Of a stretch of DNA of 15,000 nt, positions 1 to 10,290 are shown in pieces (the first letter of the stretch is position 1; each line of letters starts with the position of its first letter). A model generated the notes under the pieces. The model ran no database searches, had not been told where the DNA came from, and was given only the letters and a program-made list of their open reading frames with translations. The DNA is from Stramonita haemastoma (lineage: Eukaryota; Mollusca; Gastropoda; Neogastropoda; Muricidae), in NCBI GenBank assembly GCA_030674155.1, contig CM060329.1:14481667-14496666 (forward strand), read 5' to 3'. Both the position numbers and the translations under genes were made by a program.

Positions 1-13
1 GTTATATTTCTAA

Positions 14-690
14 AGCTACAAACTTACTAAACACGGCAGACACTCTGGAGGTGTAGCGGTTCTCGTGAGGAAATGTTACTCTGAGTATGTAAAAAGAATT
101 CATACCGAAATTGAAAATGTTGTTATATTGAAAGTTAGTAAAGAGCTGTTGAACACAAAGAAAGACGTTATTTACATATCTGCATACATTCCACCATACG
201 ACTCACCATTTGAGCAAAACAGACAATGGTTATGGATTGGAATTAATAGATAAATGTGTTATAGACCTTTATGAAACACTTGATGATTTCTATCTGATGG
301 TGTGGTGACTTTAATGCGCGAACTGCTTCCAAAATTATGATGACTTGGTTCTGATGACATTCAGCCTTTTGATGTACATAACACAAATTATTATTTTCTC
401 TCTAGAAAATCGCATGACAAGATGTTAATTTATTTGGTAAACAACTTTTGGAGTTTGTAATGTGACTGATTGTGCAATTTTGAATGGTATGTCTGATTAT
501 GGTTATGATGGCAGTTGCACCTATATTGGTAGCTCATGCGCTAGGTTGTTGATTATTTTATGTCTCTTGTGATTTGTTTCCTGTGTAGAGATAGAACATT
601 TGAAAGTGCTAGATGCAATAGACTCGGACCACTTACCTGTAGAATTAGTTGTTAAGCTCTGTATACAACACAACAGTGAGGACAATGTTG
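14..690 (+). pseudogene. AP-like endonuclease domain remnant of LINE copy A
   Basis: The endonuclease nicks target DNA to prime reverse transcription of the LINE RNA. The first open stretch (14-252) reads SGGVAVLV then RKCYSEYV, followed by VIYISAYIPPYDSPF, the usual N-terminal core of this fold in LINEs. After a frameshift, CGDFNART is readable at 301-324 and carries the conserved Asp and Asn. A further shifted frame gives ILNGM and DGSCTYIG (about 477-530). The catalytic-His motif DSDHLPVEL lies at 621-647. At least three frame changes separate these blocks, so no functional enzyme can be made. The N-terminal catalytic Glu region would lie upstream of the window. Confidence 0.85.
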
Positions 691-699
691 TACTCCTGA

Positions 700-1330
700 C
701 AAGGAAGAAAGAAAATCGTATGTGAGGGAGAAAATCATTTGGTAAAAAAAAAGGAGGAGGATTTCAAAAGGCTATTAATGAAAATGCTATCAGAATTAAG
801 ATAGAAGAGCTGTGTCATACACTAACAATAATGTAGACAAGGCCCTTGAGTTATTTGTTGATTGCTTACTAACGGCAAGTAAGTGCATGGTTAAGCAGTG
901 TAATCTTGGTAAGAAGCACAGGCGATCACCTTGGTTTGACACTGAGTGTCGCAGAGCAAAACAACAAACAAAGAAGCAGTTAAGAACATTAGAAGAACGG
1001 GGAAGGATTTTGACAGGAAAACGTATTTAGAAGGGAAAAAGCAGTATAAACTGTTGCTAAAACAAAAGAAGAAATATTCAGGAAAGATCTGCTGACTGTT
1101 GACAAAGAAAAGCAACGATTCACATCATTTTGGAAAGAACTAAAAAAGATTGGAGGGAGCGAAAGTATTGGCATCAGTGATAGAATAAAACTTGAAGAGT
1201 GGCATGAACACTTCAGAACGTGCACAATACTGGAAAAATACAGCCCATAGATAACACTGATTTAGATAGTAGTTTGAAGAAACAAGATCATGTACTGAAT
1301 ATGCCCAACTAAAGAAGAAATTGAACGTGC
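700..1330 (+). pseudogene. Connector between endonuclease and RT, LINE copy A
   Basis: This region links the endonuclease and RT domains. Residues SPWFDTECRRAK (from 926) match the WFDDECQRAK block of LINE copy B (from 5354) and WFDKEC of copy C (12699-12716), so the motif is a family landmark. It is followed by a lysine-rich helical stretch and a FWKELKKIG block (about 1129-1155), as in copies B and C. Frameshifts and stops occur at about 1030, 1250 and 1345. The function of this segment in LINEs is not well defined and I assign none. Confidence 0.75.
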
Positions 1331-3209
1331 ATTAAAAAACTGAAATGTGGCAAAGCCCAGGAATAGATGGTGTTACAGCAGAGATGTTAAAGCTGGTAAT
1401 GGAATTGTGATAAAATTTTTGGAAAAATTCTTTAATCATTATTCAGTCACAGTATTATCCTAAAGAATGGCAAAAGCAATTGTAGTTCCTATCTTCAAGA
1501 AGGGCAATGCAGACAACCCAGACAATTATAGAGGTGTTTCATTAATTAGCATATTATGTAAATGTTATACATCAATTCCTCAACACACACTGTACTGTGG
1601 TTGGAAGACACGCATAGCATTGTGGAAAACCAGGCTGGTTTTAGGAGAAGCCGTTCCACTGTTGACCATATCTTTACATTGTATTCTGTTATACAGAAGT
1701 GTCTTATTAGTGGAAAAGAAACTGAATGTCAGCATTTATTGATATTAAAAAAGCGTTTGACTCTGTACATCACCAAAAATTACTTGAAGCTCTTATCAAT
1801 GAAGGTCAGAGGAAGTTCTTTTGCTCCCTCAAAGCTATGTATAGCTCACTTCTATCCTGTGTCAGAATTAATAACGAATACACCGACTGTTTCCATTGTC
1901 CTACAGGAGTTCGCCAAGGCTGTGTTCTTAGTCCTACCCTTTTTTCACTGTTTATAAATAATTTAGCTCAGCATATTAATGAAGTTGGTCTTCATGGTAT
2001 TCAGCTTCTCCCAACTGTGACAGAATTGTTTATTCTATTATTTGCCGATGACGTTGTTTTGTTATCAACCACTCCAAGAGGACTGCAGACTCAATTAAAC
2101 CATTTAAAGACTTGTTGTGATAAACTAAAGCTTAGAGTTAATAAAGAGAAGACTAAAGTTATGGTTTTTAGAAAAAGTGGACACCTATCAAAATACGAAA
2201 AATGGTTTTATGATGGTGATCTTGTGGAAGTTGTAAATAGTTACACGTACCTCGGATTCACATTTACTACAAGACTAAGCTGTAAACTTGGAACTGCTGC
2301 TTTTGTCACTAAAGGAAAAAGAGCAGTACATATCTTAAGTAGAGCCTATTCAAAATGCAAAGAAATGACACAAAAAACTTTTTTCAAGATATTTGACGCA
2401 AAAGTTCAGTCCATATTGATGTATTCCTCAGAAGTCTGGGGAGTTAATAGACTAGATAACCTTGAAAAAGTACACCTCTTAGCTTGCAAGCGATATCTGG
2501 GGTACCTTTGAAAACACCGAATAAACTAGTGTACGGTGAGCTAGGAAGATATTCTCTTTTTATTAACACAACAGTCAGATCTGTTAAGTACTGGCTTCGT
2601 ATACTGCAGATGGAAGCAGACAGACTTCCAAAACAATGCTATCAAATGTTATTGTCTTTAGATGATCAGAGGAAAAAATGCTGGGTGACAGATATAAAAG
2701 ACATTCTATGTAAAACAGGTTTTCAGTTTGTATGGACAAATCAAGGTACCAGTAACGTACGTAGTTTTATTAATGTTTTCAAACAAAGATTAGTTGATAT
2801 ATTCATGCAGGAATGGTCATCGACCATATGTGAAGGGAGTAGATATGAAATGTACAGAACATTTAAAGATTCCTTTGGCAAAGAAAGATATCTCGCATGC
2901 ATTGACATAGTATGTTTTAGGATCGCTTTCTCACATATAAGGCTAGGCGTGTTACCAATAAACTGCAACATGTATAGGTACAGTGACAATCCGATGGATA
3001 AGCAATGTGCATGTGGTTATCAAGAAGAAAATGAACAACATTTCTTACTTTCTTGTCCATTATATAATGATATGAGAGAAAAGTTCCTTAAAGATTTTCT
3101 TCATTTACCTCTGTAACTGCTAGCTGGAAAGAATGAAGATCTCTGTTGCCATGTTGGTAAATATGTATTTCATGCCATTAAAAGAAGACAGGCAATTTGT
3201 GAAAGTTAG
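1331..3209 (+). pseudogene. Reverse transcriptase and C-terminal domain, LINE copy A
   Basis: The RT copies element RNA at the nicked target. Visible motifs in order are KCGKA...GIDGVTAEMLK (about 1340-1395), NPDNYRGVSL (about 1515-1545), ENQAGFRRSRSTVDHIF (about 1625-1675), AFIDIKKAFDSV (1732-1767), GVRQGCVLSPTLF (1906-1944), FADDVVLLS (2041-2067), YTYLGFTF (about 2242-2265) and SSEVWG (about 2425-2445). Then come VYGELGRYSL (about 2530) and a C-x-C-x8-H-x4-C cluster (3006-3056). Frames switch near 1460, 1570-1740 and 2484-2511. An in-frame TAA at 3114-3116 interrupts the C-terminus. The same frame continues for 30 codons to TAG at 3207-3209, and its KYVFHAIKRRQ matches KYIFYAMGRRQ of copy B, so 3209 is the ancestral end. 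The catalytic FADD survives but the gene is broken. Confidence 0.9.
2932..2990 (+). repeat. 59-bp segment duplicated at 3616-3674
   Basis: This piece of LINE copy A (coding for HIRLGVLPINCNMYRYSDN) is repeated without a mismatch at 3616-3674, between a CT/CA microsatellite and the start of SINE 1. The flanks differ on both sides: T versus A at the left, CCGATGG versus AGCCTAG at the right. Confidence 0.95.
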
Positions 3210-3532
3210 TTCATCTTCAGTTTCGACACTCTCACCCCCACAACCTGCCTTTTCGGAAGTTAACATGAGGTTTGCCTAGCGATTTTCTTTTTTATTTATG
3301 GTATTATTTGGTGTTGTTTTTGTTGCTGTTGTTTAACAGAAATAGTTGTGAATTTGGAGTATCTAAATGCTTTTTTGTACAAACATAAATGTGTGGTACC
3401 TTTGCATGTTGATTGGGAATATGTTACATTTCAGTGTTATAAATTATATTAATGGACGACCCAACCCCTACCCTCCCACAATGTGTATGTATGCCTATGG
3501 CCAAAGCACATTAAACATTTGAATCATTGAAT

Positions 3533-3533
<1 letters not shown>
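3210..3533 (+). other. 3' UTR and repeat tail of LINE copy A
   Basis: This non-coding stretch runs from the ancestral stop to the CT microsatellite. It contains AGTTTCGAC near 3219, also found just after the stop of LINE copy B (near 9330), which supports homologous 3' UTRs. ATTAAA at 3510-3515 is a possible polyadenylation signal. The end is an octamer tail, TTGAATCA plus TTGAATC (3519-3533), which passes directly into (CT)n with no poly(A). Confidence 0.7.
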
Positions 3534-3611
<78 letters not shown>

Positions 3612-3620
3612 CACACACAT
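3533..3620 (+). repeat. (CT)n then short (CA)n microsatellite
   Basis: A CT tract with several CC interruptions (to about 3609) follows the LINE copy A tail and turns into a short CA run (about 3610-3619). It abuts the 59-bp LINE duplicate. Confidence 0.95.
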
Positions 3621-3673
3621 ATAAGGCTAGGCGTGTTACCAATAAACTGCAACATGTATAGGTACAGTGACAA

Positions 3674-3674
<1 letters not shown>
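3616..3674 (+). repeat. 59-bp duplicate of LINE copy A fragment
   Basis: This is a perfect copy of 2932-2990, joined at its right end to the SINE head (AGCCTAGTGG). The other SINE head in the window (11491) reads GGATAGCC at the same point. The join CAAT/AGCC therefore replaces the first bases of the SINE, with AT as possible microhomology. No LINE sequence continues after the SINE. Confidence 0.95.
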
Positions 3675-4094
<420 letters not shown>

Positions 4095-4106
4095 TACTAT
4101 CTATCT

Positions 4107-4120
4107 CACACACACACACA

Positions 4121-4186
<66 letters not shown>
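4107..4186 (+). repeat. (CA)n microsatellite
   Basis: A CA tract with one AAAA interruption, separated from the CT tract by CATCTACTATCTATCT, ends exactly where SINE 2 begins. Confidence 0.97.
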
Positions 4187-4187
<1 letters not shown>

Positions 4188-4411
4188 CCTTCGGATGAGA
4201 CTTTAAACATTAAAATCTTGCTCACACGTTAAATCTTGTTCCGCTTTTCGTAAGAGTAAGCCATCGTGTGCCGGTGGGAACAAATGACAATATTTACAAA
4301 AACTGCATACACATGGGGACCGGATGAAAAAAAAGCACATGATTACTTATTCTGTTATCCTCGATATAAAAGAATAAATAAAAATAAAAATAAATAATAA
4401 AAAATAAAAAT

Positions 4412-4413
<2 letters not shown>
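4187..4413 (+). mobile_element. SINE 2, headless (core and 3' part only)
   Basis: This fragment starts precisely at the core TCCTTCGGATGAGAC and lacks the polymerase III head. After the core it has a deletion/replacement (ACATTAAAATCTTG) relative to SINE 1. It then matches SINE 1 closely: CACACGTTAAATC, the TTTTCGTAAGAGTA block, ATGACAATATTTACAAAA and ATCCTCGATATAAAAGA. Its 3' tail is longer and made of AAATAAAAATAAA-type repeats (4370-4413), then passes into (CA)n. It is more like SINE 1 than SINE 3 and cannot drive its own transcription. Confidence 0.88.
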
Positions 4414-4485
<72 letters not shown>

Positions 4486-4493
4486 CACACACA
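4414..4493 (+). repeat. (CA)n microsatellite
   Basis: A CA tract of about 80 bp continues directly from the A-rich tail of SINE 2. Confidence 0.97.
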
Positions 4494-4544
4494 GCACTAT
4501 CACATACTCCCATCACCACATAAGAATCTGTCTGCATATCCATG

Positions 4545-4607
4545 TATCTGTCTTCTGTCTCTTCTGTCTGATCTGTCTGTTGTCTGTTTCTGTATCTGTC
4601 TGTCTTG

Positions 4608-4653
<46 letters not shown>

Positions 4654-4691
4654 TCTGTCTGTCTGTCTCTCTCTGTCTCTCTGTCTCTCTG

Positions 4692-4755
<64 letters not shown>

Positions 4756-4832
4756 TCTCTCTCTCTCTCTCACTCACACACACACACACACACACACAAC
4801 ACACACACACACACACACCACACCACCACGCA

Positions 4833-4882
<50 letters not shown>

Positions 4883-4887
4883 CACAC
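4545..4887 (+). repeat. Compound (TGTC)n-(CT)n-(CA)n microsatellite
   Basis: The tract starts as a TCTG/TGTC-rich array (4545-4687, purest around 4609-4652). It becomes (CT)n (to about 4773), then (CA)n with a CGCA-type subarray (about 4828-4850), and ends at 4887 where LINE copy B begins. The stretch before it, 4494-4544, holds no recognisable feature. Confidence 0.95.
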
Positions 4888-5090
4888 GATCAGTTGTTGG
4901 AAATATGTAACTCTTTTGATCTTGTTATTCTAAATGGTTTGTAAGAATGTGAACTTGATGGCAGTTGCACCTACATATGTAACACAGGATGCAGTAATGT
5001 GGATTATTTTGTCATGTCACATGACGAAAAATGTCCTTAGATGTGCAAGATTCATCTGAATCTGATCATCTACCAGTTATATTAACCTGT
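4888..5090 (+). pseudogene. Endonuclease C-terminal half, LINE copy B
   Basis: Readable pieces are QLLEICNSFDLVILNGL, then LDGSCTYI and NVDYFVMSHD (about 4950-5020), and SESDHLPV with the catalytic-His motif SDHLPV at 5061-5078. These align with copy A (ILNGM, DGSCTYIG, SDHLPVEL) and copy C. Stops and shifts occur near 4937 and 5030. The N-terminal half of the domain is absent because the element starts here. Confidence 0.82.
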
Positions 5091-5517
5091 TCTCCAACTT
5101 TTCAGCACTGAAAATAATCAAAATGAAAAAGGAAATTGCTATAAATGTAGTAAAAACATATATGGGCTAAGGAAAAAGAACCGGTTTATGTAGATAATTT
5201 TAACAGTGCAAATTTGCAAAGTAAGATTCAGTTGGCTGCTAGTATTTTAGATGATGTGACAGTGTGTTGGATATGATTGTACAATCTTTATTATCAGCCA
5301 GTGGTTGTATGTTGAGAAAAGTTTATTCTGATGTACAAAAATATATTTGCGAATGGTTTGACGATGAATGTCAGCGAGCCAAACCAAAAAAGTAAAAACT
5401 TTTGAGGGGTTTCAGAAAATCTAGAATTGAGGAAGATAGAATACAATACATAAATGCAAGAAAAGAATACAAGCGCTTACTTAAGATCAAAAAAAGAAAT
5501 TTTAGAAGGAAAAAAGG
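5091..5517 (+). pseudogene. Connector region, LINE copy B
   Basis: The stretch carries CEWFDDECQRAK (WFDDEC at 5354-5371) followed by a lysine/arginine-rich segment including KEYKRLLKIKKRNFRRKK (about 5465-5515), matching connectors of copies A and C. The frame breaks at the poly-A run near 5386-5395. The first 200 bases are poorly conserved and hold only scattered similarity. Confidence 0.7.
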
Positions 5518-6234
5518 TTGAAATTACTTGTTGCAAATATGAAAGATTCTAGTAATTTCTGGAAGCAGCTAAATGAAATGGGATGTGGGGAAAAAAGAGC
5601 AAAGTACAAATACAATATACCTCTTGATGAATGGCCTGCTCATTTTATGAATGTATTTTCAACAGATGAAAACGATTGCAGTAAGAAATGTCAAGATCAT
5701 ATTGATCTTTCTGAACAACACGCACTGAATGCAGAGATAACTTTAGAGAAAGTAGCAAATGCAGTAAATAAATTAAAAAGTGGCAAAGCATTATGGAATG
5801 GATGGAGTGTTTCCTGAAATGCTTGAGACAGGTAGTAAAACTACTATCTCTTTCTTACACAAACTGTTTAATAAAGTGTTTTCTAAAGGAGTATATCCAA
5901 AGGAATGGGAAAAGGCCATTGTCATCCCAATTTAAAAAGGGACACCAATTACAGAGGTGTCTCTTCATTTTGTACAATCTCAAAATGTTACAGTACAATA
6001 TCATATAAGCGGTTTTACTCTTGGTTAGAAGAGAATTTATATCCCAGAATCAAGCAGGATTCCGTAAACATTATTCCACTATTTACCACATTTTTTGTTT
6101 ATACTCTGTTGTGGAGAAGTGCTTGTCCCAGAGAGGTAAGAAATTGAGTGTTCTTTTGTTGATTTTAAGAAAAGCATTTGATTCAGTAAGACAAAATAAA
6201 ATATTACAGTGTATTAGAATTCAGGGTGTCAAAG
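5518..6234 (+). pseudogene. RT N-terminal half, LINE copy B
   Basis: An open stretch (5518-5814) contains FWKQLNEMG and KLKSGKA. A shifted frame then reads GMDGVFPEMLETG, LFNKVFSKGVYPKEWEKAIV and IPI (about 5795-5935), which is the region before the NYRGVS motif. NYRGVSSF follows near 5945-5970 in a third frame. QAGFRKHYSTIYHIF (about 6053-6097) and RKAFDSVRQNK (about 6170-6200) complete the block. At least four frame changes are present. The coding homology stops at 6234, exactly at the AAAG duplicated by the 1404-bp insertion, and resumes at 7639. Confidence 0.85.
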
Positions 6235-7638
6235 TGTAACCCGGGCTCTCTATCCTTCCGCCAGTTACATAAAAGAAATTTGGGTTCGGACATCTTCCAT
6301 ACAAAAGTATAAGGACAAAATCGGAAATGGCCATTCCAAAGATTTATTGATGTTAAAATTCTCTAGAAATTGTAAGGTGGTAAAACAATAAGACAAATGC
6401 CCCAAAATCAACGTAACTCAGTCACAACGCCATTCCATAAAGGCGTCCTGGTGTTTTGTGCTCTCTGCACACATTTCCAAATACGAACCATTTGCAAGTA
6501 TTACAAATTCAAAGTACTTGCTTTAAAGTGAGATATTTCCCAACTTTACTAACACACACACACACAATTAAACATACACATCAATAATAATGTGAAATGG
6601 ACTAAAACACCCACTGTGCAAAAACACAACACAGTACTTAATCATAATGGCTACTTCAGCCATTCACCACATTCTGTTTGGCAAAATGAAAGTTACGTTG
6701 TTAGTGGCTAGACATAATACAGAGGAACTCCACTCCCAGAGTGCTACCTGTTCCTTTTACACTTAAATACATGCATGGTAATCCCAATGCACAAGTTATC
6801 CAACCATGGGTAGCAAGGTGCCGCTTTGAACAACTACAACATATCTGCCACAATCCTTCCAAACCTCTTTACTCATTTGTTCCAACAGAGGAATAGAATA
6901 CATAAGAATAGAATACATAACATTTTTCCTTGAGAAATTCACTTGTCCTTCAATGAAAATGTGTTTCCATAATCCATATTTCACACACAAAGTTAACAAC
7001 ACAGACATCAAAATGATCTCCTAAAAACGCTTTCACTTATTCACTCAAAAGCTAATCGACACCATATAACTTTCAAGGGAAATGCTTGAAATGCATTTTT
7101 AATCAAAACATTTTAACCTTAATGAAATTGCTTCAAAAGCAGGCTCTTCACAAAACAAACTTCTCTCCAAAAAACATTATAATAACACATATCAACATCT
7201 CACCTGTAATAATTAGAGCACACTTAAAAAGAATTGACACTTACCTAACAAAGGGCACGATCAAAACCCAAACCATTTGGGTGGACAGCACATGCTGCCT
7301 ATAGACCTATTATGAGTGTCTACAACCTTCCATGACCATGCCTTAGTTGGGACTGTTAATTCTTTCCAGGTCTCACAGGAAAGTGGTTTTGCAGGAAATG
7401 TCTAGATTCCTACACCTTCCTTCACTATTCAATTTTTCTAAACATTTTCTAAATTTTAATACAAATTAAAATACCATATAAACCAAACAAAATATCAACA
7501 GAAAATTAACCAAGTTTTTGTTGACTTATAACAACTAAAACATTTTGGCACTCACTTTGGTCAAAATGTTGTCTTTTCACTGGTCACCCTATAGAATTGT
7601 GTTCCCATTTTCCAGGCAAAATTTTGGGGTGGGTTACA
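6235..7638. mobile_element. 1404-bp insertion with TGTAACCC/GGGTTACA ends (solo LTR or non-autonomous DNA transposon)
   Basis: The segment interrupts the RT of LINE copy B between the codons for QG and RKIFCSLQAMY. It begins TGTAACCC (6235-6242), ends GGGTTACA (7631-7638), and is flanked by AAAG at 6231-6234 and 7639-7642. Removing it with one AAAG restores nucleotide alignment to LINE copy A around 1803-1820, apart from a small indel. Only the 8 terminal bases are inverted repeats. No long ORF or recognisable protein is present on either strand. It holds a short CA run (6552-6566) and a 14-bp direct repeat (6891-6904, 6906-6919). TG...CA ends with a 4-bp duplication fit a solo LTR or a Ginger-like non-autonomous DNA transposon. 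The sequence cannot decide between these, and strand is therefore unassigned. Confidence 0.8.
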
Positions 7639-8290
7639 AAAGGAAGATTTTTTGTTCGCTACAAGCAATGTATACGGCCTTAGTATCATGCGCTGGATCA
7701 AATTTTGAATACACAGAGCTTTTTGAATGCCCATTAGGGGTGCGCCAAGGATGTGTATTGAGTTCAACTCTATTTCAAATGTTTATTAACCAGCTTGCAA
7801 ATGATATGTCTCAGAAGCATTCAGCTAATACCAGGTATCATGGAATTGTTCATTTTGCTTTTTGCAGACGATGTTGCTTTACTATCATCTACTCCTGTGG
7901 GTCTTCAGAATCAGTTGGATGTTCTTATGGCATTTTGTTCTGATATGAAATTAAACATAAACAAAAATAAAACAAAAAACATGGTTTTCAGAAAAGGTGG
8001 ATTTCTTTGCAGAGATGAAGAATGTTTTTTCGAAAATGCTAGATTAGAAGTAGTAAATAAGTATTGTTATTTGGGACTCATTTTTTCAACAAAGCTTAGC
8101 ATCAAAGTTGGTATAGAAAATCAAATCATGAAAGAAGAAGCTTTAGTTAGTTTGATAAAGGCATTTTTGAAAAACAGGGATCTTACCCTTCAAAGTGTTT
8201 GATATAAAGATACAGCATATATTACTATATTCTTTGGAGATTTGGGGATTAAGTCGCTTAGATTGTTTCGAAAAAAAATCATTTAATAGC
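7639..8290 (+). pseudogene. RT C-terminal half, LINE copy B
   Basis: After the insertion the RT resumes with RKIFCSLQAMYTALVSCAG (from 7642), GVRQGCVLSSTLF (7737-7775) and FINQLA. A frameshift near 7800-7850 moves to the frame reading MELFILLFADDVALLSSTP, with catalytic FADD at 7861-7872. VFRKGGF and YCYLGLIFSTKLS follow (about 7985-8100). A stop at 8200-8202 is followed in a shifted frame by FDIKIQHILLYSLEIWGLSR. The FADD box is intact although the gene is broken. Confidence 0.87.
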
Positions 8291-8971
8291 ACGTAATCAT
8301 TTTCTGGGTCTTCCTATCATAACTACAAACAAAATGATGTATGAAGAACTTGGAAGAAAGATACCCTTTTTCTGTTAATTTGAGTATTTATGCTTTACGA
8401 TACTGATTCAAAATACTTCAAATGGACCACCTCAGATTACCTTGCCAGGCATATAAAATGCAACTAAGCCATGCAAAAAGATGTTGGATTACAAACTTTA
8501 AAGTACGAGTGTGGTTTTAAAATCAGTGTGGTTTTAATATCGTATGGTTGCAACAAGGTGTCGGAGATGTAGGACAATTTATGCATATTTTCAAGCAGAG
8601 ACTGATAGATTTGATTATTCAAGAATGGCAAAATGTTATTGATGAACATGAAAGATACTCCATTTACAGGTCATTTAAAACTGTGTTTGATAAGAAATTA
8701 TAGTTGTATCATTGATGTGTGTTGTTTTAAATTTGCCTTGTCACAAGCCAGATTAAATGTTTTGCCATTAAAGAACAATCGCCATAGATACAGTAAAAAT
8801 GTTCACAACAAAATATGTCCTCTCTGTATGAACGTATTTGAAAATGAATACCATTTGATATATATAGATATATATGTCCAATGAATGCAGATCTCAAAAT
8901 AAAATTTATTCAAAATATTCTTCACCAGCTGTTGTCTGTTGTCTCTGTATTAATACAGTTTTCTTTGCAGG

Positions 8972-9219
8972 TGTAACAGAGTGGACATGTGTGATGTCCC
9001 ATTTCTGCACAAATCTCGGTAACACGGCACCGCTAGTCACTTTAGAATGCAACCTCTAGATAGAGGTTGCATAAATACATTTCACTGTTAAGGCGAAGTG
9101 TATGCAACGGAGTGTTTTCGACCACTACCCAAGGAAACAAGCATCGACAATTCACAGGTGTGTCTCTAAACAGAAACACGACGCTGCGATTGCGCGCTCC
9201 GATCACATACCCCATCACA
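8972..9219. mobile_element. 248-bp insertion, TGT...ACA ends, CAGG duplication
   Basis: The segment splits the C-terminal coding region of LINE copy B between SLQ and VSKYIFYAM. It starts TGTAACAGAG, ends CCCATCACA, and is flanked by CAGG at 8968-8971 and 9220-9223. Removing it brings the LINE to within one codon of copy A in length here. No ORF is supported. It contains a 26-bp palindrome (9047-9072) and a TATA-like ATAAATA just after it. It could be a short solo LTR or a small non-autonomous element. Read another way, 8971-9222 begins GT and ends AG, as an intron would. Confidence 0.6.
9047..9072. repeat. 26-bp palindrome, 12-bp arms
   Basis: Arms ATGCAACCTCTA and TAGAGGTTGCAT are perfect reverse complements separated by GA. 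The palindrome lies near the middle of the 248-bp insertion. Confidence 0.95.
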
Positions 9220-9339
9220 CAGGTATCAAAGTACATTTTTTATGCCATGGGAAGAAGACAATGCTCAACAGATTTCAACTAGAAAGCAAGATTCTGTTCA
9301 AATGTCTTATACAATTAAAAGCTCTTCGAGTTTCGACTC

Positions 9340-10195
<856 letters not shown>

Positions 10196-10290
10196 CTCTT
10201 TCGGTGACGTCCCTTGCTTGGCTACCAGCAAGACGTGGTTTGAAAAGTGAGTGGAGAAATTTTCTATTTTCTACTAGAAAGGCCTTCAGT

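Larger units (their letters stand above)
1..3533 (+). mobile_element. LINE copy A, degenerate non-LTR retrotransposon
   Basis: This is a nearly complete APE-type LINE relic whose 5' end lies outside the window. Domains run in the usual order: endonuclease/exonuclease/phosphatase remnant (about 14-690), connector with a WFDTEC motif (932-949), RT palm with GVRQG (1906-1920) and FADD (2041-2052), thumb, and a C-terminal Cys/His motif (3006-3056). A 3' UTR follows and ends in nearly two copies of TTGAATCA (3519-3533). The reading frame changes several times and contains stops, so the copy is dead. A short-repeat tail in place of poly(A) is typical of several LINE groups such as CR1, L2 or RTE, but I cannot place the clade by eye. 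Confidence 0.9.
8291..9282 (+). pseudogene. C-terminal domain, LINE copy B, interrupted
   Basis: The stretch contains FLGLPIITTNKMMYEELGR (about 8300-8355), VWLQQGVGDV-like and FKQRLIDLIIQEWQ segments, and a Cys/His cluster CPLCMNVFENEYH (8816-8854). The final Cys-Pro of that cluster (8875-8880) is displaced by 8 extra bases in an AT-rich GATATATA duplication. It continues as NADLKIKFIQNIL (8881-8919). After the 248-bp insertion it ends VSKYIFYAMGRRQ with a stop at 9280-9282, matching the end of copy A. Several stops and shifts are present, so it is non-functional. Confidence 0.8.
4888..9330 (+). mobile_element. LINE copy B, degenerate, with two nested insertions
   Basis: This is a relative of LINE copies A and C, 5'-truncated inside the endonuclease domain directly at the end of a CA tract. 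It carries the endonuclease C-terminal half (4888-5085), the connector (WFDDEC at 5354-5371), and RT split by a 1404-bp insertion at 6235-7638. The C-terminal domain is split again by a 248-bp insertion at 8972-9219. The ancestral stop is at 9280-9282, and part of a 3' UTR follows, with AGTTTCGAC shared with copy A. The true 3' end is not identifiable. Without the two insertions the LINE part is about 2.8 kb. Confidence 0.88.

Noticed and set aside
989..1225. Minus-strand open frames opposite LINE A (also 2741-2989) as genes
   Set aside because: They are shadows of readable LINE coding sequence on the + strand.
6796..7304. Small open frames inside the 1404-bp insertion as a transposase or host gene
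   Set aside because: All are about 70 codons, on both strands, without motifs. This is expected by chance in AT-rich sequence.
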